Shown one piece after another: positions 8,924 through 17,715 of a stretch of DNA of 64,000 nucleotides. The DNA comes from Pseudolabrys sp. Root1462. Lineage in GTDB: Bacteria; Pseudomonadota; Alphaproteobacteria; Rhizobiales; Xanthobacteraceae. The stretch spans positions 2,810,922 to 2,874,921 of the forward strand of contig NZ_LMFS01000001.1 of the NCBI RefSeq assembly GCF_001426945.1, in the 5' to 3' direction. Made by a program: the position numbers and the translations under genes. The notes below the pieces were generated by a model. That model did no database searches. It was not told where the DNA came from and worked only from the letters and a program-made list of their open reading frames with translations. Positions within the stretch are counted from its first letter, which is position 1. Each line of letters opens with the position of its first letter.

Positions 8924-9967
8924 TCACTCGGCAGCGATCGGCGCCTTGGGCAGCTTGTCCTGCGCCGACACCAGCCGGCGCATAATCTTGAGATCACGAT
9001 CCGACAACTGGAGGCAGGCGTCGGCCCAGACCCGGACAATGCGATCGAGTTCGTCGAGTGACAGCGGCATCACCTGACGGCCGGCTTCGAACACTGCCCG
9101 CGCCCCGATATGACGGCGCTTGTTGCGCTCCATATACTCGCGTGCGGCGGCAATGCCCTGCCCCGGCTCGACCACCATGTGGATGAGACCGGCATCCTTC
9201 ATTTCCTGCGCCGAGTAGGTCCGGCCGGTCAGCATCATTTCCTCGGCGAAGGCCGCGCCGCAACGGCGCGCGACCAGGCTGTAAGCGCCCATGCCGGGGA
9301 AAAGACCGAACAGGGTCTCCGGGAAGCCGAACTTGGCCTGACTTTCGGCGATGATGACGTTGAACGACAGCAGCGACTCAAACCCGCCGCCCAGCGCGTC
9401 ACCCTGCGCCAACCCGATCGTAATGATCGGCAACCCAAGCGTGTACATATTGCGGTGCAGAATGCGCACGCAGGACTCGCCGTAGCCGATCAGGGCCTGA
9501 CGGTCGCGCTTGCGGATCAGTTGCGAGAACAGATCGAGGTCGCCGCCGAGGTTGAACACGCCATCGGTCCGCGAACCGAGCAGCAGGTAGTCGAGCTCGC
9601 CGGGACGGTCCTTGAACTCGGCGGCAATGCCGCGCTGCCAGGCGTGGAAATCCTCGAGCAGGTCCGGATTGTAGCTCGGCCGCCCGCGTGGACGCATGAA
9701 CGTCCACAACGCGCCGATCTCCTTCTCGAAGCTGACTTCGAGCTGCACGAGTTCGAACAGACGGCGCGCGTCGGTCGTGCGCTTGAGATCGATGACGTTG
9801 GAATCGTTGACCAGCGCTTCCGCAGACTTGGAATAGCTGACGTTCAGCGCGGTCGGTTTGAGGTCGAAAACATTAACTGCCGGACCAAGGCCCGGCAGGT
9901 TCGAACGCGCCTCGCCACGAGAAACCGGCTTGCTTCCGGATAAACCGGGATTGGAATACGCGTACAT
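8924..9967 (-). CDS. RpfF-like crotonase: putative DSF-family fatty-acid signal synthase
   Basis: A 347-residue crotonase-fold protein. The block from VFNLGGDLDLFSQLIR through QGDALGGGFES, KFGFPETLFGLFPGMGAYS and VEPGQGIAA matches Xanthomonas RpfF closely, segment by segment. RpfF uses two catalytic glutamates 20 residues apart (Glu141 and Glu161); here Glu197 in GGGFE and Glu217 in GFPE are present at the same spacing. RpfF hydrates/dehydrates 3-hydroxyacyl-ACP and releases a cis-2-unsaturated fatty acid used as a diffusible signal. An N-terminal stretch of about 60 residues, not part of the crotonase core, is Ser/Asn-rich. The ATG at 9967 follows GGAAG by six to seven bases and is preferred to the GTG at 9979. 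It is divergent from a PAS-GGDEF-EAL gene, which supports a signalling role. Confidence 0.8.
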   Translation of the reverse strand: MYAYSNPGLSGSKPVSRGEARSNLPGLGPAVNVFDLKPTALNVSYSKSAEALVNDSNVIDLKRTTDARRLFELVQLEVSFEKEIGALWTFMRPRGRPSYNPDLLEDFHAWQRGIAAEFKDRPGELDYLLLGSRTDGVFNLGGDLDLFSQLIRKRDRQALIGYGESCVRILHRNMYTLGLPIITIGLAQGDALGGGFESLLSFNVIIAESQAKFGFPETLFGLFPGMGAYSLVARRCGAAFAEEMMLTGRTYSAQEMKDAGLIHMVVEPGQGIAAAREYMERNKRRHIGARAVFEAGRQVMPLSLDELDRIVRVWADACLQLSDRDLKIMRRLVSAQDKLPKAPIAAE

Positions 9968-10323
9968 AGACACTTCCACACGCCCGTTAACTACTTCTTT
10001 ACCCTAACAGACTCCTAAGAGAGTTTCAATAAATCCCTACCACCGATTGCATAGGTGCCCCGTCCCCGCCGCCGGGCGGCCACGCAATTAACAGCCAGAA
10101 TGGCTGACTTTTCGATCATTAACTAAGATCGACAAATGCGAGTCGCTGACCATGTTGCCCAAAGTTCCATCCGGCCGGCCGGAGGAGCCCCCGCCGGTCG
10201 CTTAAACTTTAGGCGTAGCGTTTGATCTTTCTTCAGCACGTCGCAACTTTGAAAAGCGGCGTTTGCGTCCTGTTGATCAGACATCCCTACCTTTCCCGCA
10301 TCCGAAACCGCGCCTAAAGCGAC
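9968..10323. promoter_or_regulatory. Divergent control region between the RpfF-like gene and the GGDEF-EAL gene
   Basis: This 356-base spacer has no gene and must hold the promoters of both divergent genes. It is noticeably richer in A and T near both ends than the coding DNA. GATC-ending inverted repeats are visible around 10115-10135 (GATCATTAACTAAGATC). No confident -35/-10 pair can be assigned by eye. Confidence 0.4.
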
Positions 10324-12657
10324 ATGCTGATCAGGAAGCTGCTGCAGACCCGACAGGCAGACGCCAATCTCCCCACGGAGATTCGGGCGGCGCTGGTCGA
10401 CGCGCTTTTCGCCCCGATCGCCTCGCTGATTGTCGGCGCCGTCGCCTGCTCGATCATCGGCGCCGCGGTGGCCTTCCGGGCCGGCGACCCGTCGCTGCTG
10501 GCGGTGTCGACCACCATCCTCGCCGTCGGCCTGATCCGCGTGATTTCGGCGATCCTGTACAAGCGCTACAAGCTCATCGACCACCGCGCCACGAAGTTCT
10601 GGGAGCTGGTCTACGAGTACGGCGCCTGGGCGTTCTCCGGCCTGCTGGGTCTGCTGTGCTGGGTAACCATCACGCACACCACCGACTCGACACTGCAGAT
10701 GGCCGTGACGACCATCTCCGCCGGTTACGGCGCGGCGATCTCCGGGCGCAACGCCGCCCGTCCCTTCATCGCTGTCGGCCAGCTCACTTTGTGCACGCTG
10801 CCTATGGCGGTAGCACTGCTGATCTATCCCGACTGGCTGCACCGAACGCTCGGCTTCGTGGTGCTGCTGTTCATGTACGGCATGATGGACATCACGCTCT
10901 GCATTCGTGAGATCATCATGCAGGCGTTGACCATGACGAGAAAAGAAGCGGCGCTAGCGGCGCGCTTCGAGGAGCAAGCCAACCGTTTCGACGTCGCGCT
11001 CAACAACATGTCGCACGGCCTGTGCATGATGGATGCCCAGGACCGGCTGCAGGTCTGGAACGAACGCTTCCTCGAATTGCTGCATCTGCAGAGCGCGCCG
11101 GTTCGGGTCGGCATGCGCATCGCCGAGCTCATCCGCTACAGCCTGCGGGCGCGCAACCATACATCGAAGAGCGTGAAAACGGTGGTCAGCGACCTGGTCA
11201 AAGGGCTTCGCCAGGACAACTTCGACCAGTTTCAGATTTCGCTCGATGGCGCGCGCACGATCGCCATTTCGCGGCGAATGATGCCGGACGGCGGCTCGGT
11301 TATCATTTTCGAGGACGTGACCGAACGCAACCACGCCCAGGAACGCATTGCGCATCTCGCCCGTTTCGACGAATTGACGGGGCTTGCCAATCGTACGCAG
11401 TTCCGCGAACGCATTGCCGCGACGCTTGCGGCTGTTCAGGAACGCGAGAACCACATCGCGGTCCATCTCATCGATCTCGATCGCTTCAAGACCATCAACG
11501 ATACGCTGGGCCACCCGATCGGCGACATGCTGTTGAAGGATGTCGCAGAGCGCCTGCGCGGCCTTGTCAACTCGCGAGACATGATCACCCGCTTTGGCGG
11601 CGACGAATTCGTCATTCTGCAGAGTGCAACGCCGCGCCAGCAGGACGCCAATGCACTGGCCCTGCGCATTGCCAGCACGATCCGCGAACCGTTCGAGATA
11701 TCGGGACATCGCATCGATATCGGCGCCTCGATCGGCATCGCTATGGCGCCGCATGACGGGGTCGACGTCGATGAACTCCTGAAAAAGGCCGACATGGCGC
11801 TGTACGCCGCCAAGAGTCTCGGCGGCGGCGGGCATCGCTTCTTTGCCATGGACATGGAGGACGCCGCGCAGGAGCGCCGCGCGCTCGAACTCGATCTGCG
11901 CGAAGCCATCGCGCTCGATCAGTTCGATCTGCACTATCAGCCGCTCGTCGACCTGCACACCGGCAGGATCACGAGCTGCGAAGCACTGATGCGCTGGAGC
12001 CACCCGATCCGCGGCAATATTCCGCCGTCGGTATTCATCCCGGTGGCGGAAGAAACCGGCCTCATCATTGCGCTGGGTGAGTGGGCGCTCAATCGCGCGT
12101 GTGCCGATGCCTCGAGCTGGCCGCGCGACGTGCGCGTCGCGGTCAATCTGTCGCCGGTCCAGTTCCGCGACCAGGGGCTCGGCCTTCAGGTCGTGGCGGC
12201 GCTGGCCAAGTCCGGTCTGTCGCCGCACCGGCTCGATCTCGAAGTCACCGAGCGGCTGCTGCTCGAAGACAATGACATGACGCTCAAGGCCATGCGGCAG
12301 TTGCACGGGCTCGGCGTCAGCCTGTCGCTCGACGACTTCGGCACCGGCTATTCCTCGCTCAATTACCTGCGCAAATTCCCGTTCCACAAGATCAAGATCG
12401 ACCGCTCTTTCATCGCCGATCTGGGCGACGGCCGCGATGCCCGTGCCATTATCGGCGCGGTAGCGGCCCTCGGCGCCGGCCTCGACAAGACGGTGGTCGC
12501 GGAAGGCATCGAGACCGAGGAGCAGATGAACCTGGTGCGCTCGCAGGGGTGTCAGGAAGGCCAGGGCTACCTGTTCGGCAAGCCGATGAGCGCGACCGAT
12601 ATCCGCGCCCGTCTGGACGGCCCTGTCGTTCCGCTCAAGCGGGTGCGGGTGGCCTGA
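10324..12657 (+). CDS. Membrane-anchored PAS-GGDEF-EAL cyclic-di-GMP enzyme
   Basis: A 777-residue protein. Residues 25-195 hold about five or six hydrophobic helices with short loops, a sensor-like membrane module. A PAS-7-type domain starts near 222 (ALNNMSHGLCMMD) and runs to about 335. The GGDEF domain is at 340-505, with intact GGDEF at 425-429. The product-inhibition I-site, normally RxxD, reads NSRD and is degenerate. The EAL domain runs from 515 to 765 with EAL at 553-555, NLSPVQF, EVTERLL, DDFGTGYSSL and EGIET all present, so phosphodiesterase activity is expected. Whether the GGDEF half makes c-di-GMP or only binds GTP cannot be told. RpfR, the BDSF receptor of Burkholderia, also joins PAS, GGDEF and EAL next to rpfF; here the N-terminus is membrane-embedded instead. 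Confidence 0.9.
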   Translation: MLIRKLLQTRQADANLPTEIRAALVDALFAPIASLIVGAVACSIIGAAVAFRAGDPSLLAVSTTILAVGLIRVISAILYKRYKLIDHRATKFWELVYEYGAWAFSGLLGLLCWVTITHTTDSTLQMAVTTISAGYGAAISGRNAARPFIAVGQLTLCTLPMAVALLIYPDWLHRTLGFVVLLFMYGMMDITLCIREIIMQALTMTRKEAALAARFEEQANRFDVALNNMSHGLCMMDAQDRLQVWNERFLELLHLQSAPVRVGMRIAELIRYSLRARNHTSKSVKTVVSDLVKGLRQDNFDQFQISLDGARTIAISRRMMPDGGSVIIFEDVTERNHAQERIAHLARFDELTGLANRTQFRERIAATLAAVQERENHIAVHLIDLDRFKTINDTLGHPIGDMLLKDVAERLRGLVNSRDMITRFGGDEFVILQSATPRQQDANALALRIASTIREPFEISGHRIDIGASIGIAMAPHDGVDVDELLKKADMALYAAKSLGGGGHRFFAMDMEDAAQERRALELDLREAIALDQFDLHYQPLVDLHTGRITSCEALMRWSHPIRGNIPPSVFIPVAEETGLIIALGEWALNRACADASSWPRDVRVAVNLSPVQFRDQGLGLQVVAALAKSGLSPHRLDLEVTERLLLEDNDMTLKAMRQLHGLGVSLSLDDFGTGYSSLNYLRKFPFHKIKIDRSFIADLGDGRDARAIIGAVAALGAGLDKTVVAEGIETEEQMNLVRSQGCQEGQGYLFGKPMSATDIRARLDGPVVPLKRVRVA

Positions 12658-12783
12658 GCCCGGCCGCCAGCCCCGGATCTTAGCTACCGACATTGCGCGA
12701 CCGGGCCGCAGGCTTTATCCCTCTCCACTCCCGTCGATACGAACCGGAAGCCGCGCGGCATGGCGCCGGCCTGAGGTGGAGCC

Positions 12784-13620
12784 GTGGCGCGCCGTTCCTT
12801 TATTGAAGAAAGTCCGTCGCCCTGGGCGGTGTGGTCGTCGCGGCTGGCGCTCTTCGGCCTCGCTGTCGGCCTCCTTTCGGGCGTGGTCTTGGCAACCGGC
12901 TTCCTCGAATTCGGCCCCGCGCTGGCCACCCTCGGGGCGGCGCTTGCCTTCGCCGCCGTTGCCATCCTGTTCGCCTTCGCAGCCTTCGTGTCGATCTGGC
13001 GGCAGGGAAGCAGTGGCCTCGGCCGGGCATTGGCGGGATTGTTTCTGGGCGTTCTGCTGCTGGCTTATCCGGCTTATCTGGCGCAGCGGGCCTATAAGCT
13101 GCCGGCCATCAATGACATCTCGACCGATACGGCCAACCCGCCGCGCTTCGTCGCCCTTGCGCCGCAGCGGCCGGCCGATCATGTCGCTTACCCCGGCGGC
13201 ACCACCGCGGCACGCCAGCAAGTTGCCTATCCCGACATCGTGCCGCTGCAACTCGACCTACCGGTGCGCAGCGCCTACGACGTCGCGCTCGGCGTCATTC
13301 AGGCGCACAAGTGGCCGATCGCCAACGCACAGCCGCCGGCGGGGCCGCGGCGCGACGCCTCGATTGAGACGACTGCGCGATCATTGGTTCTCGGATTCCG
13401 CGAGGACATTGTCATCCGGATTGCCCCGGCGGGCAGCGGTTCACGGATCGACCTGCGCTCAGCGTCGCGGATCCCAGCGCCTGATCTGGGCACGAACGCA
13501 GCGCGGCTGCGCGGCCTGCTCGACGAAATCGACGAGGCCGCCTCGAACGCGCCCGAGCCGCGTCCCGAGCAAAAAGCTCCCGAAGAGAAGAAGCCGGCGC
13601 CGCGGCGGCCGCGGCGCTGA
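12784..13620 (+). CDS. DUF1499 family membrane protein
   Basis: A 278-residue protein that starts with GTG after the site GAGGTGGAG. Three hydrophobic helices occupy about residues 20-105, followed by a periplasmic or cytoplasmic DUF1499 domain. Typical DUF1499 features seen are VAYPDIVPLQLDLP, the A-Y-D-V segment and SRIDLRSASR with the later DLGTNAARL. The tail is rich in Pro, Lys, Arg and Glu. The family has no assigned reaction. It is convergent with the MBL hydrolase gene; the two stops lie ten bases apart. Confidence 0.8.
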   Translation: MARRSFIEESPSPWAVWSSRLALFGLAVGLLSGVVLATGFLEFGPALATLGAALAFAAVAILFAFAAFVSIWRQGSSGLGRALAGLFLGVLLLAYPAYLAQRAYKLPAINDISTDTANPPRFVALAPQRPADHVAYPGGTTAARQQVAYPDIVPLQLDLPVRSAYDVALGVIQAHKWPIANAQPPAGPRRDASIETTARSLVLGFREDIVIRIAPAGSGSRIDLRSASRIPAPDLGTNAARLRGLLDEIDEAASNAPEPRPEQKAPEEKKPAPRRPRR

Positions 13621-13629
13621 GCCGGAGGC

Positions 13630-14547
13630 TCAGGCGCCCTTCAACCGAAAGACGCCGTCGATGGCCGGGAGGCCGTCGGTCTCGACCTGACCGCGCGCGA
13701 CCAGATCTTCCATATGCGCCAGCACCGAGAGTCCCGCGGCGCCGGTCAGGCGCGGATCGATGCCGATGTAGATCGCGCGCACGATGGTCGGGATATCTGC
13801 GGCGCCTTTGGCCAGGCGGTGCAGGATCGAGTCCTCACGCGCCAGGCGGTGCAGGATGTAATAATTCACGAAGCGCACGGCGTCGGGAATGGCAGGGCCG
13901 TGACCGGGGAAATAGGTTTGCTCGGGACGCGCCGCGAGTTTGCGCAGCGAAGCCATGTAATCGCTCATGGCGCCGTCCGGCGGCGCCACAATTGACGTCG
14001 CCCAAGCCATGACGTGATCACCGGCAAACAGCGAATTGGCGCCCTTGAGCGCAAAGGCCATGTGATTGGCCGTGTGCCCGGGCGTCGTCACGCCTTCGAC
14101 CGCCCAGCCGTCGCCTTCGACGATCTCGCCGTCCTTGAGATAGACATCCGGCACGAAATCGCGATCGCCGGATGAATCGAGCGGGTTGAGTTCGCCGATG
14201 TGCAAAGGCCGCGCGGCGCGATGCACGCCCTCGGCATAGACGGTGGCGCCGGTGGCATGTTTGATCGCCGGCACCGCCGGAGAATGATCGCGGTGCGTGT
14301 GGGTGACAAAGATGTGCGTCACCGTCTCGTTGTGCACGGCATCGAGGAGAGCCGCGACATGGGCCGGGTCGTCCGGTCCCGGATCCACGATTGCTACCTT
14401 TCCCTTGCCGATGATGTAGCTGACGGTGCCTTTGAAGGTGAACGGCCCTGGATTGTTGGCCATCACGCGGCGCACACCAGGCGCGACTTCGTCAACCGTG
14501 TCGGGCGCCAGATCGAGGGACTTGTTGTAGGGGATGTCTTCGGCCAT
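13630..14547 (-). CDS. MBL-fold metallo-hydrolase (glyoxalase II / beta-lactamase-like)
   Basis: A 305-residue soluble protein with the metallo-beta-lactamase zinc signature THTHRDHS near residue 95, a later GHTANHMAF that supplies another His, and GDHVMAWATS with the bridging Asp. The C-terminal YFPGHGP carries the last His. A C-terminal helical extension after residue 215 (ILHRLAREDSILHRL) matches the LACTB2-like subgroup. The probable reaction is hydrolysis of a thioester, ester or phosphodiester; the substrate is unknown. Confidence 0.88.
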   Translation of the reverse strand: MAEDIPYNKSLDLAPDTVDEVAPGVRRVMANNPGPFTFKGTVSYIIGKGKVAIVDPGPDDPAHVAALLDAVHNETVTHIFVTHTHRDHSPAVPAIKHATGATVYAEGVHRAARPLHIGELNPLDSSGDRDFVPDVYLKDGEIVEGDGWAVEGVTTPGHTANHMAFALKGANSLFAGDHVMAWATSIVAPPDGAMSDYMASLRKLAARPEQTYFPGHGPAIPDAVRFVNYYILHRLAREDSILHRLAKGAADIPTIVRAIYIGIDPRLTGAAGLSVLAHMEDLVARGQVETDGLPAIDGVFRLKGA

Positions 14548-14690
14548 GGCTCAGCGGGTCATGCTCTGCGTCACGATTGTCGGCGCGGGGGAATATCGCA
14601 CGCAAGCGTGCCCTTAGCGGCCTGGGCTCCAACGTGCAATGGAAACTTGGCTCCGCCCTCCCGACCGCACACGCCTCGCCGTGGATCGAT

Positions 14691-14730
14691 AGAAAAGCCC
14701 CGGACGATCGGTCATCGTCCGGGGCTTCCC
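14691..14730 (-). terminator. Strong terminator after the beta-helix protein gene
   Basis: A perfect 14-base stem, AAGCCCCGGACGAT with its complement, closes on a 5-base loop. Read on the minus strand it ends in CTTTTCT. It sits 20 bases beyond the stop codon at 14749. Confidence 0.85.
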
Positions 14731-14748
14731 GTTCGAAACCATCAAACG

Positions 14749-15723
14749 CTAAAGCTCGCTGATGTTTGGCAGCGTGAAGGAGCCGTCAACACCGTTGCCG
14801 TTGAACTGATTGGTGCCGTACGATTTCACCTGTCCGGAACCGGTAATGCTGACGCCAGTCGCATTGGAAACAATAGTCGACCGGCCGATTCTGACGATCG
14901 CGCTGCCCTGACCGGACGCCGTAACGCCGTTGGCGTTGATGCCGTTTGCCGCGTTCGACGCAACCAGAACCTGATCGACCATCACGTTGGCTGCGGCGTG
15001 GCCCGCAGTTGAGATCGCCGAAATGCCGTTATTGGAGTTGCCGACCAGGGACGTGTCACGCAGCGAGCCGTTGATTCCGCCGGCCGAACTGCCTGAGCCG
15101 TCGACGATGACACCGCTCGAATTGTTTTCGACGCGCACGTTGTTCAAAAAGATGTTGCCGCCCACCGTCGGCCGAAAAACGACGCCGCCGGTCGTTGCGC
15201 TGGTTCCGTTCTCCCTGATCTGCGTGTCGGAAACATAGAGTTCGGCGCCGCTGGCATTCGGAATGAAGTTTATGCCGTTCTGGACGAAGCGATGGATGAC
15301 GCTCTTTTCGACGTGAAGCGTGCCCGAGCCGATGAAGTGTATGCCGTTCACGCCTGTTCCCAATCCCTCGATATCAAGGCCGCGCAGCACCACGACATCG
15401 GTCGCGGCGACGTTGACGATGATGCCATTGGTACCGCTGACCAGCACACCGGCCTCGAAGCCTTCCGAGCTGATGGTGATCGATTTCGTGATTGTCACGG
15501 CGCCGAAACCGCCGGGATCGAGCACATTGATTTCGCCGCCCGCGGCGGTTTTGGAGATCGCGCCCGCGAAGGTTTTGCACGGCGCCGTCCGGCTGCACGG
15601 ATTGGCGTCATCGCCAACGCCCGACACCCAGGTCCGCGTGGCTTGCGCGTGGGCGGACGTGAATGAAATGACGGCAAGCAGCGCGGCGGCAAGAAGGCTT
15701 GCGCACCAACTGGTGTATTTCAT
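14749..15723 (-). CDS. Secreted right-handed beta-helix protein
   Basis: A 324-residue protein with a clear signal peptide (MKYTSWCASLLAAALLAV, cleavage near AHA-QA). The mature part begins with TRTWVSGVGDDANPCSR and a second Cys in TAPCKTFAGAI. Many short Asn/Gly/Ile/Val repeats of the parallel beta-helix type follow, for example GVNGIHFIGSGTLHVEKSVI. This is the Pel/Nos-type beta-helix fold seen in secreted polysaccharide-active or surface proteins. No lyase active site can be assigned. The gene stands alone, with its own terminator. Confidence is high for the fold and low for function. Confidence 0.75.
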   Translation of the reverse strand: MKYTSWCASLLAAALLAVISFTSAHAQATRTWVSGVGDDANPCSRTAPCKTFAGAISKTAAGGEINVLDPGGFGAVTITKSITISSEGFEAGVLVSGTNGIIVNVAATDVVVLRGLDIEGLGTGVNGIHFIGSGTLHVEKSVIHRFVQNGINFIPNASGAELYVSDTQIRENGTSATTGGVVFRPTVGGNIFLNNVRVENNSSGVIVDGSGSSAGGINGSLRDTSLVGNSNNGISAISTAGHAAANVMVDQVLVASNAANGINANGVTASGQGSAIVRIGRSTIVSNATGVSITGSGQVKSYGTNQFNGNGVDGSFTLPNISEL

Positions 15724-15900
15724 GGTCTCCCCCTGTTGAAGCGAACCGCCGCGGCCTGCGCCGGGGCTTGGTCGCTACCCGATGTTAGCGCTGGACGAAT
15801 AACAACCATAGGCGGTATTTTTGGGATGCCTGCACCTGCGGTCACATGCTGTTACCGTTCCCCGACGATCCCACAACGGGCTAAGACGCTGACGGACCAC

Positions 15901-15933
15901 AAAAAAAGGCCAGCGCTCGGGAGAGTGCTGGCC
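15901..15933 (-). terminator. Terminator after the sugar-acid dehydratase gene
   Basis: On the minus strand GGCCAGCACTC pairs with GAGCGCTGGCC across the loop TCCC, with one G-T style mismatch, and is followed by seven T residues. It lies about 30 bases after the stop at 15964 and closes the minus-strand catabolic operon. Confidence 0.88.
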
Positions 15934-15963
15934 TGTCGATCGGCGCTGCTTGCTGAGACCGCC

Positions 15964-17691
15964 TCAGTGAATCTCCGGCTCCGGCACTTTACCGGGCGCG
16001 ACGAGGAAATCGAAATCGCAGCCGTCGTCGGCCTGGCCGATGTGATCGGAGAACAGCGCGCCATAGCCGCGCGGATAACGCGGCTCAGGCTTCTGCCACG
16101 CCGCCTTGCGGCGAGCGAGTTCTTCGTCCGAGACATGCAGATGGATTTTGCGCGCCGGCAGGTCGATTTCGATCTCGTCGCCGGTCTGCACGAAAGCCAG
16201 CGGGCCGCCGACGAAACTCTCGGGCGCGACATGCAGAATGCAGGCACCATAGGAGGTGCCGCTCATGCGCGCGTCCGATATCCGCACCATATCGCGGACG
16301 CCCTGTTTCACCAGCTTCTTCGGGATCGGCAGCATGCCCCACTCGGGCATGCCGGGGCCGCCCTGCGGGCCGGAGTTCTTGAGCACGAGAATGTGGTCGG
16401 CGGTGACCTCGAGATCGTCGCGCTCCACCTCGCGGGCCATGTGGTTGTAGTCCTCGAAGGCAATGACCTTGCCGCGGTGCTTGTGCAGCCGCTTCTCCGC
16501 CGCCGACGGCTTGATGACGCAGCCACGTGGCGCAATGTTGCCGGTGAGCACCGCAGTCGCGCCATCGCGCGACACCGGATCGTTCAGTGATTTGATGACG
16601 TCAGGCTTGTAGACCTCGGCACCTTCGATGTTCTCGCCCAGGGACTTGCCGGTGACGGTCCGGGCGCCGAGTTCGAGCACGCTGCGCAACTGGCTCATCA
16701 ACGCCGGCAGGCCGCCGGCGTAATAGAAGTCTTCCATCAAATAGGCGCCGGACGGCCGCACGTTGGCAATGACCGGCACTTCACGCGACAATTCGTCGAA
16801 ACGATTCATTTCCAGCTTGATGCCGGCGCGGCGCGCGATGGCGACGAGATGAATGATGCAGTTGGTCGAACCGCCCATCGCCATATGCACCTTGATGGCG
16901 TTGTCGACGGAATCCTTGGTGATGATGTCGGAAGGTTTGAGGTCGTCCCACACCATCTCGACGACGCGGCGGCCGCTCTGCGTCGCCATGCGCGCGTGGC
17001 TCGCGTCGGGCGCCGGGATCGACGACGCACCGGGCAGCGTCAGGCCGAGCGACTCGGCGACCGCCATCATGGTGGCAGCGGTGCCCATGGTCATGCAGGT
17101 GCCGAACGATCGCGCGATGCCATTCTCGATCTCGCCCCACTGCTCCTCGGTGATCTTGCCGGCGCGCTTCTCGTCCCAGTATTTCCAGGCGTCGGAACCC
17201 GAACCAAGCACCTGGCCATGCCAGTTGCCGCGCAGCATCGGACCCGCCGGCACGAACACCGTCGGGATGTCCATGCTGATCGCGCCCATCACCAAAGCCG
17301 GCGTGGTCTTGTCGCAGCCACCCATCAGGATCGCGCCGTCGATCGGTTGGCTGCGCAGAAGCTCCTCGGTCTCCATCGCCAGCAGGTTGCGATAGAGCAT
17401 CGTGGTCGGTCGCATGAAGGATTCCGACAGCGACATCGCCGGCATTTCCAGCGGAAATCCGCCGGCCTGCAGCACGCCGCGCTTCACCTCCTCGGCCCGC
17501 GTGCGCAGGTGCACGTGGCAAGGATTGGCGTCGCTCCAGGTGTTGATGATGCCGATGACGGGCTTCCCTGCCCAATCCTCGGCGTCGTAACCCATCTGGC
17601 GCATGCGCGAGCGATGGCCGAACGAACGCAGGTCGGTGACGCCCAGCCAGCGATGGCTGCGCAGATCTTCAGGACGCTTCTTGACGGACAT
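15964..17691 (-). CDS. IlvD/Edd family sugar-acid dehydratase (L-arabinonate dehydratase-like)
   Basis: A 575-residue Fe-S dehydratase. The three cluster cysteines are at Cys58 (NPCHVH), Cys126 (GGCDKTTPA) and Cys199 (GTCMTMGTA). The C-terminal half carries SDARMSGTSYGACILHV, typical of the family. The N-terminal RSHRWLGVTDLRSFGHRSR and the overall length are more like the pentonate/aldonate dehydratases than branched-chain IlvD. It should remove water from an aldonic acid to give a 2-keto-3-deoxy acid. It is the last gene of a minus-strand run after the TRAP permease (24-base gap) and is followed by a terminator, so catabolism of an imported acid is inferred. A valine/isoleucine role cannot be fully excluded. 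Confidence 0.85.
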   Translation of the reverse strand: MSVKKRPEDLRSHRWLGVTDLRSFGHRSRMRQMGYDAEDWAGKPVIGIINTWSDANPCHVHLRTRAEEVKRGVLQAGGFPLEMPAMSLSESFMRPTTMLYRNLLAMETEELLRSQPIDGAILMGGCDKTTPALVMGAISMDIPTVFVPAGPMLRGNWHGQVLGSGSDAWKYWDEKRAGKITEEQWGEIENGIARSFGTCMTMGTAATMMAVAESLGLTLPGASSIPAPDASHARMATQSGRRVVEMVWDDLKPSDIITKDSVDNAIKVHMAMGGSTNCIIHLVAIARRAGIKLEMNRFDELSREVPVIANVRPSGAYLMEDFYYAGGLPALMSQLRSVLELGARTVTGKSLGENIEGAEVYKPDVIKSLNDPVSRDGATAVLTGNIAPRGCVIKPSAAEKRLHKHRGKVIAFEDYNHMAREVERDDLEVTADHILVLKNSGPQGGPGMPEWGMLPIPKKLVKQGVRDMVRISDARMSGTSYGACILHVAPESFVGGPLAFVQTGDEIEIDLPARKIHLHVSDEELARRKAAWQKPEPRYPRGYGALFSDHIGQADDGCDFDFLVAPGKVPEPEIH

Positions 17692-17715
17692 AGGTGTTTT
17701 GCTTCTTCGTCGAAC

